Assembly: GCA_001596155.1 (NCBI GenBank)
Contig: CP014771.1
Coordinates: forward strand, 1,054,001-1,118,000
DNA length: 64,000 bases
Source of the DNA: Hymenobacter psoromatis
Lineage (GTDB): Bacteria > Bacteroidota > Bacteroidia > Cytophagales > Hymenobacteraceae
Direction of reading: 5' to 3'
The notes below the pieces were generated by a model. That model made no database searches. It was not told where the DNA came from and saw only the letters and a list, made by a program, of their open reading frames with translations. The first letter of the stretch is position 1; every line of letters starts with the position of its first letter. The position numbers and the translations under genes were made by a program. This document shows positions 9,337-17,639 of the stretch, one piece after another.

Positions 9337-9924
9337 TTGCCCGCTCCCTACGCCTCCGTCATTATTAAGCTGCTGCAAAGCCACGCTCTTTACGACACCG
9401 ACGACCGCGCGCACTGGCAGCAGCTGGAGACGCACGAGACGGCCGTGCGGGCGCACTTTGCGCAGTTGGGGGTGGTGCTCGACCTGAACCGGGCCGATGG
9501 CTACGCCCGCCTCACCCAGCCCGAACCGGCCGACGACGACCCCGCCCCGCCCCTGCGTCTGCTGCGCCGAGTGCCACTCAGCTACGAGCAGGCGTTGCTG
9601 GGCGTGGTGCTGCGCGAATGGCTGGAAGAGCACGAAAGCAGCGCCCACGCCGCCAGCCCGCGCCTCTACGCTACCCGCGAGCAGCTGCGCGAGCGGGTGG
9701 AGCTGTTTTTTCGGCAGCAACCTAATCAAAAGGCTTTTTTGAGTAAGCTGGACACTATTATTGAGCGCCTGACGGAGCACGGCTTCCTGAAAATAACGCA
9801 CAAGGACGACCTTCATCCCGACCAGACGCGCTACGAGGTGAAGCCGCTGCTGAAGGCTAAAATCAGCCTCGAAAAACTGAGCGAATTTTTAGAAAAACTA
9901 CGAAACCATGCCGAGTCTGTTTGA
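9337..9924 (+). CDS. jetB: Wadjet protein JetB (DUF4194)
   Basis: JetB is the KITE-type winged-helix partner of the Wadjet SMC complex. The frame gives 195 aa from a TTG start (9337). No ATG or GTG is available between the in-frame stop at 9298-9300 and the conserved N-terminal region, so a TTG start is the best choice. Typical features are the N-terminal helix (YASVIIKLLQSHALYD), a central LSYEQALLGVVLREWLEEHE segment and C-terminal winged-helix-like sequence (TIIERLTEHGFLK). It overlaps jetC by 17 bp, indicating coupling. Confidence 0.9.
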   Translation: MPAPYASVIIKLLQSHALYDTDDRAHWQQLETHETAVRAHFAQLGVVLDLNRADGYARLTQPEPADDDPAPPLRLLRRVPLSYEQALLGVVLREWLEEHESSAHAASPRLYATREQLRERVELFFRQQPNQKAFLSKLDTIIERLTEHGFLKITHKDDLHPDQTRYEVKPLLKAKISLEKLSEFLEKLRNHAESV

Positions 9925-12900
9925 GGCGGTGGCCGGGCCGGCGGGCTACCGGCTCAAGCTGCTGGAGGTGTTCAACTGGGGCACGTTTCACGAGGGCGAC
10001 GGTGGCCAGGACATCTGGCGGCTGGTGCCCGATGGGCAGAATACGCTGCTGACGGGTAGCAACGGCTCGGGCAAAACCACCCTCGTGGATGGCCTGCTGG
10101 CGCTGCTGGTAAACCCCACGAAGCGGTTTTTCAACCAGTCGTCGGGGGCCGAAAGCCGGAGCGGCCGCAGCGAAGAATCTTACGTGGAGGGCCACTACGG
10201 CCGCACCCAGGACGAGGAAAAGCAGAACACCAAGCCCGAAAAGCTGCGGCCCAACCAGCGGCAGACCTACTCCATCCTGCTCGGCGTGTTCACCAATCCG
10301 CACAGCTTGCCTATCACGCTGGTGCAGGTGCGGTGGTTTGGCACAGGCGGGATGCAGCGCAAGTTTTTGGTGGCCAAAGCCGAACTGAACATTGCCGACC
10401 ACATTCCCTTTGGCACTAACACGCCCTGGGTGAACGGGTTGAAGAAGCGGTTCGCGCCGGGCGTGGTGGAGGACTTTCCCACGTTCGCGCCCTACGCGGC
10501 GGCGTTTCGGCGGCTGTTTGGCATGAAGGAAAAGGCCCTGACGCTGTTCAACCAGACGGTAGGCATGAAGGTAATCGGCAACCTGGACGATTTTATTCGG
10601 ACCAATATGCTGGAGGAAAGCACCGCCGAAGCCGAATTCAGCAAGCTGATGGGCAACTACCAGACCCTGCTCGTGTCGTACCGGGCGCTGGAAAAAGCCA
10701 AAACTCAGCTCGCGCTGCTGCGCCCGGTGCATGAGCGCAACCACGAATACGAGGACTTGCAACAGCGGCTGCGCCAGACGCAGGAGGATAAACGGCGGCT
10801 GGAACCGTGGTTTGCCCAGCAGCAAATTCGCCTCTGGACGGCCGAAACCGCCCGCCTCGACCGGGAGCTGGACCGCCTCGGCGGGCTGCTGGCCCAGCAG
10901 GAAGCCGACCTGGAAACCGCCGATGAGCAGCGCGTTCGGCTGGCCGGGCAGCTTGACAACGACCAGATTGGCCGCGAAATAAAGGAGCTGGAGCGCCAGA
11001 TTCGCGAGCTGGAAAAGAGCAAAAGCACCAAAGAGCAAGCCCTGAACAGCTACAACCGCCTGGCCCGGCAGCTGGAGCTGGTGGCCGACCCCGACGCGGG
11101 CCTATTCGAGGCCAACATTGCCCAGGCCGGGGCGGCCCGCCAGGCCACGCAGGCGCTTCAGCAGCAGCTCGCGGAGCAGAAATACGCCGCCCGCACGGCC
11201 CGCGACGCGCAAAAAGCTGATTTTGAGCGGCTGGAAGCCGACGTGACGCAGCTGCAAAAAAGCACGGGTAAGGTAACGGGCCGGGTAGCCGATATCCGGC
11301 AGGAAATCCTGGACGCGGTGGAGGCCAGTCCGGTCGATATTCCGTTCGTGGCCGAAATCATGCAGGTGAAAGCCGAGGAAAAAGCCGTGTGGAACGAGGC
11401 GATTGAAAAGCTGCTGCACAGCTTCGGGCGCGACCTGCTGGTGCCGGAGCACCTGTACGCGGCGGTGCGGGCGCACGTGCATCACGAGCGCGACCTGCGT
11501 GGCAAAGTCGTGTTTCATCGGGTGGATAACAAAACGCCCCGGCCCATTTTCCCGGATGCGCGGACGGTGGTGGCTAAGCTCGATTTCAACCCCAAAAGCC
11601 CGTTTGCGGCCTGGGCAGAAAACGCCGTGGCGGCGCGGTTCGGCTACGTCTGCACCGAGGATTTCACTACGTTCGAGCGGGCGGAAAAGGCAGTGCTGCC
11701 GTCGGGCCTTATTCGCAACAAAAACCGGCACGAGCGCGACGACTCGGCCGCCCACCGCCACATTCTGGGCTGGGACAACCGCGAATTATTGCGCGAATAC
11801 CAGCGTCGGGGCCGCGAGTTGAGCACGGCTATCAGCCAGGCGGAAAGTAATTTGCGGCGAATAGACAAAGAACTGGAACGCGCGGCGAAACGCGAAAAGG
11901 ACCAGGATGCTTTCCTGCTTTTCAACCAGTTTCCGAAGCTGGACTGGCAGGCCGACGCGCACCACGTTACGCAGCTGACGCGGCAAAAAGAGGCGCTGGA
12001 ACACGAAAACGCTTCCCTCAAAACGCTGAAAGAGCAGCTGGCCGCGCTCCGGCAAGACATTGATAAACTGAGTAGAGACCGGGAGCAGACCCGCGACGAG
12101 TTCAAGGACGCGGAGAAGAGCCTCCAGGCCCTGGCGGCGGAGCAACGGGAACAGCAGCACCTGCTCGAAACCTTCGACGCGGCTGACCTGGCACCGCCCG
12201 CCGCCGGCCTGGCCGCGCTGACGGAGCCCGTGCGCGAGGCGCTGACGTATGGGCAGTTTTTCGTACAAAAGGAGCAGCTGGAACGCATGGTAACGCAGCA
12301 GTTGGCCGCCCTGCACCACGACAAGGAAACGCAGAAAAAAGCCATTCGGGAGGCCATGCGGGGCTTTTTGCTGCCGGGCGAGGAGGTGCTGCGCAAGTTT
12401 GCGGACTGGCACAGCGACACCCGCGAGCTACGCAATGAAATGGACCAACTGGCCGAATACCTGGACCGCTATGCGCAAATCCGCAACGAGCAACTGGCGG
12501 AGCTGGAAACCCGCTTCCGCGATGAGTTCAACCGGGGCGTGACCAAGGCGCTGACCGACTACTGCCAGTCGCTGGAGACGCAGCACGAGGCCATTTGCGA
12601 CACGATAGACGAGATAAACCAGTCGCTGCGCGACATTGATTTTAACCTCAACCCGGATACCTATATCGAGCTGGTCCGCACCGACTCGCGCACGCCCAGC
12701 ATCCGCGCCTTCCGCGAGGAGCAGCTCAAAAGCTGGGTGCCCGACCTGACGCTACTGGATTTTGCCGCCGACCCCAAGGAGGCGCAGCTGGCGCATTTCG
12801 TGGCGCACATTCAGCCCTTCATCACCGAGCTGCAAGCCAGGGAAAACGAGAAATGGCGGCAGCAGGTAGCCGACGTGCGCAACTGGTCCACCTTCAAGGC

Positions 12901-13348
12901 CCGCGAGTATTACCGGGCCGACAAAAGCCTGAAAAGCGTGTACGAAAGCTCGGGCAGCCTCTCGGGCGGCGAGGGCGCGCAGCTGGCCTACACGGTGCTG
13001 GGCGCGGCCATCGCGCACCAGTTTGGCATTGGGCGGCGCGCGGCGCAGGTGGCCCGCTCGTTCCGTTTTATCGTTATTGATGAGGCTTTTAGCAAGCTTG
13101 ATGAGGACAAGTCGAAGTACCTGCTCAACCTCTGCCGCAGCCTGGGCTTGCAGCTAATGGTGGTGACGCCGCTTACTTCCCTACCCCTGCTGGAGAAGGA
13201 TGTCGAAGTCATTCACTGGGTAACCAAGGGCAAGCCCGACACCCGCAAGTCGGTGGTCGTGGACGTGCCCATTGGGCGCTACGCGGAGCGGAAAGAAGCC
13301 TTGCTGGCCGAATCGGAAGCCGAAGAAGCCGCCGCCGCCCATGATTAG
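9908..13348 (+). CDS. jetC: Wadjet SMC-like ATPase JetC
   Basis: This is the DNA-translocating motor of the Wadjet complex (MukB/SMC-like). The 1146-aa protein has Walker A GSNGSGKT (50-57), two long predicted coiled-coil stretches (roughly 270-470 and 640-830) around a hinge-like middle, ABC signature LSGGEGAQ (1018-1025) and Walker B FIVIDEAF (Asp1058, Glu1059). All elements required for ATP hydrolysis are present, so the protein should be active. It overlaps jetB by 17 bp and jetD by 8 bp. A possible alternative is a generic SbcC-like ATPase, which the neighbouring genes exclude. Confidence 0.95.
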   Translation: MPSLFEAVAGPAGYRLKLLEVFNWGTFHEGDGGQDIWRLVPDGQNTLLTGSNGSGKTTLVDGLLALLVNPTKRFFNQSSGAESRSGRSEESYVEGHYGRTQDEEKQNTKPEKLRPNQRQTYSILLGVFTNPHSLPITLVQVRWFGTGGMQRKFLVAKAELNIADHIPFGTNTPWVNGLKKRFAPGVVEDFPTFAPYAAAFRRLFGMKEKALTLFNQTVGMKVIGNLDDFIRTNMLEESTAEAEFSKLMGNYQTLLVSYRALEKAKTQLALLRPVHERNHEYEDLQQRLRQTQEDKRRLEPWFAQQQIRLWTAETARLDRELDRLGGLLAQQEADLETADEQRVRLAGQLDNDQIGREIKELERQIRELEKSKSTKEQALNSYNRLARQLELVADPDAGLFEANIAQAGAARQATQALQQQLAEQKYAARTARDAQKADFERLEADVTQLQKSTGKVTGRVADIRQEILDAVEASPVDIPFVAEIMQVKAEEKAVWNEAIEKLLHSFGRDLLVPEHLYAAVRAHVHHERDLRGKVVFHRVDNKTPRPIFPDARTVVAKLDFNPKSPFAAWAENAVAARFGYVCTEDFTTFERAEKAVLPSGLIRNKNRHERDDSAAHRHILGWDNRELLREYQRRGRELSTAISQAESNLRRIDKELERAAKREKDQDAFLLFNQFPKLDWQADAHHVTQLTRQKEALEHENASLKTLKEQLAALRQDIDKLSRDREQTRDEFKDAEKSLQALAAEQREQQHLLETFDAADLAPPAAGLAALTEPVREALTYGQFFVQKEQLERMVTQQLAALHHDKETQKKAIREAMRGFLLPGEEVLRKFADWHSDTRELRNEMDQLAEYLDRYAQIRNEQLAELETRFRDEFNRGVTKALTDYCQSLETQHEAICDTIDEINQSLRDIDFNLNPDTYIELVRTDSRTPSIRAFREEQLKSWVPDLTLLDFAADPKEAQLAHFVAHIQPFITELQARENEKWRQQVADVRNWSTFKAREYYRADKSLKSVYESSGSLSGGEGAQLAYTVLGAAIAHQFGIGRRAAQVARSFRFIVIDEAFSKLDEDKSKYLLNLCRSLGLQLMVVTPLTSLPLLEKDVEVIHWVTKGKPDTRKSVVVDVPIGRYAERKEALLAESEAEEAAAAHD

Positions 13349-14495
13349 CCTGCCCGAGCTGCGCGCCAAAGCCCTGCGCCGCTACCCCCGCGTGCTGCGG
13401 GCGCACCTGGCTGGCGAAGTCCTTTTCCCGCTGCTCATCCCAACCGACAAAACCCTGGACCGCGGCCAGGGCCACGAACACATTCATGCCCAGCAAAGGG
13501 AGCTGCTAGCCCACGCGAAAAACCGCACGGGCCACGGGTACTGGCTCACTACCAGGCTAAACCGCAAAACCGGCCAGAGTGAAATCAAGCGCGTTGAGTT
13601 TGAAACCCTAACTGACTACCTATCCTTTATGGATAAAACGGCCGAGTTCGCGGTTTTTGAAAGCAACGCGGCCCTAACGGCGGCTACCGTGCCCACGCTG
13701 CTCCCGCTACCCGCCCTACCCCCCCTGCTGCTCGACTACGCCGCCGCATGGCCCGATTTGCTGCTGGTGTGCCAGTATTTTCAGCAGCACCCGCAGCCCA
13801 ATCAATACGTGCGCAACTTGCCGCTGGCGCTGCCTACCAAGTTCATTGAGCGGCACCAATCGGCCTTGCGCCCGCTGCTGGACGCGCTGATTCCCGCACC
13901 ACTTCGAGCCGACGAAAGCGATTTTTTCCGGCGCTTTCACCTGCTGCTGGAGGAGCCCGGCATCAAGCTGCGCTTCCTGGATGCGGCGCAGCGGCTGCAC
14001 CCGGCCGTATCGCAGTGCAGCCTGTGGGTCAGCGAGTTTCGGCAGCTAAACCTAGCCAGCCAGCGAATATTTATCGTCGAAAACCTGACGACTTTCCTGT
14101 CCTTTCCGCCCGTGCCGGAGGCAGTTGCTATCTGGGGCGGCGGCTTCGCGGTGAGCCTGCTGGCCGGGGCCGACTGGCTGGCAACCAAGCAGTTGTTTTA
14201 CTGGGGCGACATCGACGTACACGGCTTCCAGATTCTGGCCCGGATTCGGACGCACTACCCGGCCATTCGCTCCTTATTGATGGATGAAGCCACCTTTGCC
14301 GCGCATCACCGGGGCGAGCAGGGCGACCAGTTTCAGGCGGCCGCCCTACCCCAGCTCACGGCGGCCGAGCAGCCGCTCTATGATTCTTTGCTGCGCACCA
14401 ACGCGCGCCTGGAACAGGAAAAACTGCCCCTGGCTTACGTAATGGCGGCCATCGCGCAAGCCACCGGCCACCCTACCCGGCGCGGCGCACCTTAA
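13341..14495 (+). CDS. jetD: Wadjet nuclease JetD (DUF3322-DUF2220, Toprim-like)
   Basis: JetD is the topoisomerase VI-like subunit that cleaves the extruded plasmid. The start is ATG 13341 (MISLPELRAK), overlapping the jetC stop by 8 bp, giving 384 aa. The N-terminal half matches the DUF3322 pattern. The C-terminal half holds the Toprim-like metal site: Glu247 in FIVENLTTF and the acidic pair in WGDIDVHGF (Asp290, Asp292). With these residues intact the nuclease should be functional. It is the last gene of the operon; the next gene is convergent on the other strand. Confidence 0.94.
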   Translation: MISLPELRAKALRRYPRVLRAHLAGEVLFPLLIPTDKTLDRGQGHEHIHAQQRELLAHAKNRTGHGYWLTTRLNRKTGQSEIKRVEFETLTDYLSFMDKTAEFAVFESNAALTAATVPTLLPLPALPPLLLDYAAAWPDLLLVCQYFQQHPQPNQYVRNLPLALPTKFIERHQSALRPLLDALIPAPLRADESDFFRRFHLLLEEPGIKLRFLDAAQRLHPAVSQCSLWVSEFRQLNLASQRIFIVENLTTFLSFPPVPEAVAIWGGGFAVSLLAGADWLATKQLFYWGDIDVHGFQILARIRTHYPAIRSLLMDEATFAAHHRGEQGDQFQAAALPQLTAAEQPLYDSLLRTNARLEQEKLPLAYVMAAIAQATGHPTRRGAP

Positions 14496-14592
14496 CTTGC
14501 GGTGGCCAGCATTTCGTTTGTTTTTATGCCTAACGACCCCGCCGCCGACTCCATTATTGACGTAACGGGTCTTCTTCTGCCCTACCCCCTCC

Positions 14593-15321
14593 CTACTGCC
14601 GCAGGCCCACCAGCGCGGCACCGGTCAGGATGGCTTTGGCACTGTCGGCGAAATGGTACTGTAGCTGCGGAATGGCCAGGTTGTAGAGCTGCAATTCGCT
14701 CTGGTGGTTGAGGGCCAGATTAGCCGCCGCGATGCGGTTGTCCTGGCCCATTTGCAGAATGGAGTGGCTGCCGGGGGTAGCGCCCGCCACGACCCGCAGA
14801 AACTTCAGGTTATTCTTAATCAGCTCGATGTGCGTCGCATTATCTTGCTGCACACTCAGGCTATCCTGCGTGAAGCCTTCCACGACAACCGGGCTGGCCG
14901 CGAAGAAAATCTCCTGCTTATCGCGGTGGCGCGCGCCGTTGAGCGCGTAGTCCGCATTGGCCGTGAGCTGGGTGAGCTGCGGGCAACTGATGACCACCGC
15001 CGTCTGCCCCAGCGGCACGCGCTGGTCGGGAAACGCGGCCGTAATTACCAGGCGGCTACCCTGCTGATGCACTTGCACATACTTGGCCGCCCGCGGGCTG
15101 ATGCGCACCCGGTAGGGGCCGGCGATAATCTTAATGCCCACCACACCGGCGGCCGGCGCTTCTACTTCGGTAAAGTTGCTAAACTTGAGCGTGGCGTAAT
15201 CGTGCAGCGGGTCTTTGAAGGCGCCCGAGCGATACTCGGCGCGCAGGGCCATGTTGTAGGCCGTGAGCGAGGCCAGCAGCACGAGCAGCGCGGCCAGCAG
15301 GAAGGTGGTGCTAGTTTTCAT
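14593..15321 (-). CDS. Exported DUF2807-like protein of the GntR/ABC operon
   Basis: A 242-aa protein starting at ATG 15321 (MKTSTTFLLA), with an N-terminal hydrophobic segment (about residues 6-20) that may be a signal or anchor. The rest is beta-rich with regularly repeating short strands (TQLTANADYAL, HIELIKNNLKFLRV), similar to DUF2807 'head GIN' adhesin-like beta-helix proteins of Bacteroidota. It is the last gene of a four-gene minus-strand operon and overlaps the GntR gene by 11 bp. Its function is unknown; a cell-surface or periplasmic role is inferred. Confidence 0.65.
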   Translation of the reverse strand: MKTSTTFLLAALLVLLASLTAYNMALRAEYRSGAFKDPLHDYATLKFSNFTEVEAPAAGVVGIKIIAGPYRVRISPRAAKYVQVHQQGSRLVITAAFPDQRVPLGQTAVVISCPQLTQLTANADYALNGARHRDKQEIFFAASPVVVEGFTQDSLSVQQDNATHIELIKNNLKFLRVVAGATPGSHSILQMGQDNRIAAANLALNHQSELQLYNLAIPQLQYHFADSAKAILTGAALVGLRQ

Positions 15322-15709
15322 GGGGGGTAGGCGCAAGGGTTGCGGCTTGCGCCGTTTTGAAAGCTTCGTAGCGCTGGGCCAGCTCGGCAAGGCTGATGTC
15401 GAGCAGCGAAATAGTGTTGAAAAACGCGGGCAGCTCGTGCTGCAAAAACCGCTCGCGGCGGTGGGCGCGCACCTGCGCCGCGCCGGCCGGAGCCACGAAC
15501 AGGCCCAGGCCGCGCCGATTATACACCACGCCCTGGCTTTGCAGCAGCTCGTAGGTGCGCATCACGGTGTTGGGGTTGACCTGCAGCTCGGCGGCCAGCT
15601 CGCGCACCGACGGGATTTTGTGGTCGGGCGGCCACTGCTGACGCAGCACCTGCTCGCCCACGTAGCTGGCTATCTGGAGATAAATCGCCTCATTATCGTT
15701 GAATTCCAT
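15311..15709 (-). CDS. GntR-family (YtrA-type) transcriptional regulator
   Basis: A 132-aa protein with an N-terminal winged helix (YLQIASYVGEQVL, KIPSVRELAAELQVNPNTVMRTYELL, read here in two parts) and a short C-terminal tail, the size and layout of YtrA-type GntR repressors. These normally regulate the ABC transporter operon they lie in. It sits 3 bp after the permease gene and overlaps the DUF2807-like gene, so autoregulation at the promoter upstream of 17315 is likely. Confidence 0.9.
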   Translation of the reverse strand: MEFNDNEAIYLQIASYVGEQVLRQQWPPDHKIPSVRELAAELQVNPNTVMRTYELLQSQGVVYNRRGLGLFVAPAGAAQVRAHRRERFLQHELPAFFNTISLLDISLAELAQRYEAFKTAQAATLAPTPHEN

Positions 15710-15712
15710 GCG

Positions 15713-16465
15713 CTAGAGCTGTTTTTCGGTGAGGCGGGCGTAGGCCGCCGCCCACAGCAGCGCGGCCAGCACCAGGGGCACCAGCGCCAGCCACTGGAGC
15801 TGGTGGTCGGGCACGCTCACTACCCCCGCATCGAGCACCGCCGCGCCGAAGGGAAAAGCCTGGTGCAACTTGCCGCCCAGCATCCGGGCAACTACCTGAT
15901 AATTAAGCACCCCAGCCAAGAGAGCCAGTCCAAAGCCCAGGAAGGCGACCCTGACCGGCTGGAGGCGCTGGAAGAAAATACTACCCCACAGCGCCAGCCC
16001 GTGCAGCACCAGATATAGGCGCACCACCCGATAAATTGGCTCCGAAAACAAGGGCACCAACGTCTTATCCTTCACCCCCATAGCGTTTACTACCAGCCAG
16101 TCGGCCAGGTAAAACGCAATAGTAAAAACCACCAGAAAAACCGGCAGCGAAAACAGCCACGCCACCCCAAACTTTTCTAGCTGCGAGGCCGGCAGCGTGA
16201 GCGCCAGCGCGGCCTGCCGCCCCGCGCCATACTGCCCCAGCACCGTGCTTGTGAAGAAGCTGCCCGCCGCCAGCACGAACATCGTGAAAAAGACACCCTG
16301 CATCTGCTGGTTCAGGCGGCCACTATTGAGATAGGTGATGAAGCCCAGCACCAGCACCATGCCGCCCAGCAGCACGGCCGCGCTCATGAGGTAGGTCTTC
16401 CAATGCTCGGCGGTGTGCTTGCGCAGTAGGCGGCCAAAGCGCGCGAGGTTAATGTACTGGCTCAT
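15713..16465 (-). CDS. ABC transporter permease-like membrane protein
   Basis: A 250-aa integral membrane protein with about six hydrophobic segments (for example AVLLGGMVLVLGFITYL, VFFTMFVLAAGSFF, LVPLVLAALLWAAAYA). It overlaps the upstream ATPase gene by 17 bp, the normal arrangement for a two-component ABC transporter, and lies 3 bp before the GntR gene. The substrate cannot be read from sequence. Related GntR-linked ABC-2-like transporters are often tied to envelope stress or antibiotic responses (family knowledge). Confidence 0.8.
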   Translation of the reverse strand: MSQYINLARFGRLLRKHTAEHWKTYLMSAAVLLGGMVLVLGFITYLNSGRLNQQMQGVFFTMFVLAAGSFFTSTVLGQYGAGRQAALALTLPASQLEKFGVAWLFSLPVFLVVFTIAFYLADWLVVNAMGVKDKTLVPLFSEPIYRVVRLYLVLHGLALWGSIFFQRLQPVRVAFLGFGLALLAGVLNYQVVARMLGGKLHQAFPFGAAVLDAGVVSVPDHQLQWLALVPLVLAALLWAAAYARLTEKQL

Positions 16466-17315
16466 GTTGCAATTGAAGTTGGGTGAGGTAAGTGGCCAGG
16501 GTAGTATCGGGGCCGGTGAGGGCGTTGAAGAGCAATTCCAAATCGACTTTGCTACCCCCTCCGCCGTCGTGGTTGGGCCGAATAACTTGCCGACCGCGCA
16601 CCGACGGCTCGGCGTAGAGGGCTTCGGGCGCGGCCACGCCCACCGGCGCGGTGCCGAAGCTGAGCTTACCGGCCAGCTCGTCGATGCTGGCGTTCAGCAC
16701 GATGCGGCGCTGGTGCAGCACCAGCACGGTATCAATCAAGCTGTCGAGGTCGCGCACCTGATGGGTCGAGATGATGACGCAGCGGTCCGCGCCGAGCGCG
16801 CCGGCCACGAGCTTGCGAAACTGCGCCTTGCTGGGAATGTCGAGGCCATTGGTGGGCTCGTCGAGCACCAGCAGGCCGGTATTGGTGGCCAGGGCGAAGG
16901 CGATGAGCGCCTTTTTCTGCTGGCCGTAGGAGAGCGCCGGGAGCTTGGTGAGCGCCGGCACGTCGAGCTCGCGCAGGTATTCGTGGAAGGCTGCCGCCTC
17001 GAAGCGGGGGTAGAAAACGCCCGTGCTGGCCGCCAGTTGCGTGGCCGACACGGGCGGCACCTGCACGTCTTCGGGCAGAAAAAACAGGTCTTCGAGCGTG
17101 GCGGGCCGGCGCAGAGCGGCAGCGTGGCCCTCCACCTCGCAGCTGCCGCTGAGCGGGAAAGCCAGCCCCACGATGTTTTTGAGCAGCGTGGACTTGCCCG
17201 CGCCGTTCTTGCCCAGCAGGCCGTAGATGTGGCCCCGGCGCAGGTCCAGACTGAGATTTTCGAGCTGAAGTACCCGGCGCGAGTACCCGAAGTGCAGGTT
17301 ACGGATGCGGACCAT
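16449..17315 (-). CDS. ABC transporter ATP-binding protein
   Basis: A 288-aa ATPase with Walker A GKNGAGKST (near residue 36), signature-like LSYGQQKK in place of LSGGQ, Walker B LLVLDEPTNGLD and the switch histidine in IISTHQ. The C-terminal 70 residues are an extension after the core domain. It is the first gene of the operon ATPase-permease-GntR-DUF2807-like and pairs with the overlapping permease gene. Confidence 0.93.
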   Translation of the reverse strand: MVRIRNLHFGYSRRVLQLENLSLDLRRGHIYGLLGKNGAGKSTLLKNIVGLAFPLSGSCEVEGHAAALRRPATLEDLFFLPEDVQVPPVSATQLAASTGVFYPRFEAAAFHEYLRELDVPALTKLPALSYGQQKKALIAFALATNTGLLVLDEPTNGLDIPSKAQFRKLVAGALGADRCVIISTHQVRDLDSLIDTVLVLHQRRIVLNASIDELAGKLSFGTAPVGVAAPEALYAEPSVRGRQVIRPNHDGGGGSKVDLELLFNALTGPDTTLATYLTQLQLQHEPVH

Positions 17316-17639
17316 AGGATAGGTGGTTTGGAGTATTAGGTTTCTAGTACACTACAAATGTATAACACCTGCCGCTGGTTGGCTCACATTCGGCGAAAAA
17401 TATTCTCAGCCCCCTTTGGCGGGGGTGGCCCCTACCCCCCCTCGGCGGCCGGATGGCGCTGGGACCCCCGACCGCAAAGCAGCACGTGTTATTCATAAAT
17501 GCTTCATAAACAAGCAAAAAGCTCGGGGATTTTATCGACCGATGGGCAACTTTTGTGCGCATTGCCAGTAAACCCCAAACAGTAGCTGCCCCTACCCCCG
17601 CCGGGGGAATCACCTTCCTTTTCCACTTTTCTCCTTCTT
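17316..17639. other. Divergent intergenic region between ABC operon and GH1 gene
   Basis: This 324-bp spacer contains the minus-strand promoter candidate at 17355-17362 and, towards the GH1 gene, GC-rich stretches with two CTACCCC words (near 17434 and 17590), a short AT-rich patch (about 17490-17520) and CAACTTTTG near 17549, one base off a -7 consensus for the + strand. No conserved small gene is evident. Confidence 0.5.
17355..17362 (-). promoter_or_regulatory. Candidate Bacteroidota -7 promoter element of the GntR/ABC operon
   Basis: The minus strand reads TACATTTG, an exact match to TAnnTTTG, about 40 nt before the ATPase start. Just downstream lies TAGTACACTA (17345-17354) with TAGT/ACTA arms, a plausible GntR operator over the transcription start. 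No clear -33 TTG was found. Confidence 0.5.

Noticed and set aside
9863..11038. 391-codon minus-strand frame
   Set aside because: It is fully antisense to jetC, whose Walker motifs and coiled coils are intact.
14502..14711. Short + strand frame after jetD
   Set aside because: It runs into the minus-strand DUF2807-like gene, has no recognisable domain, and the part outside that gene is under 100 bp.
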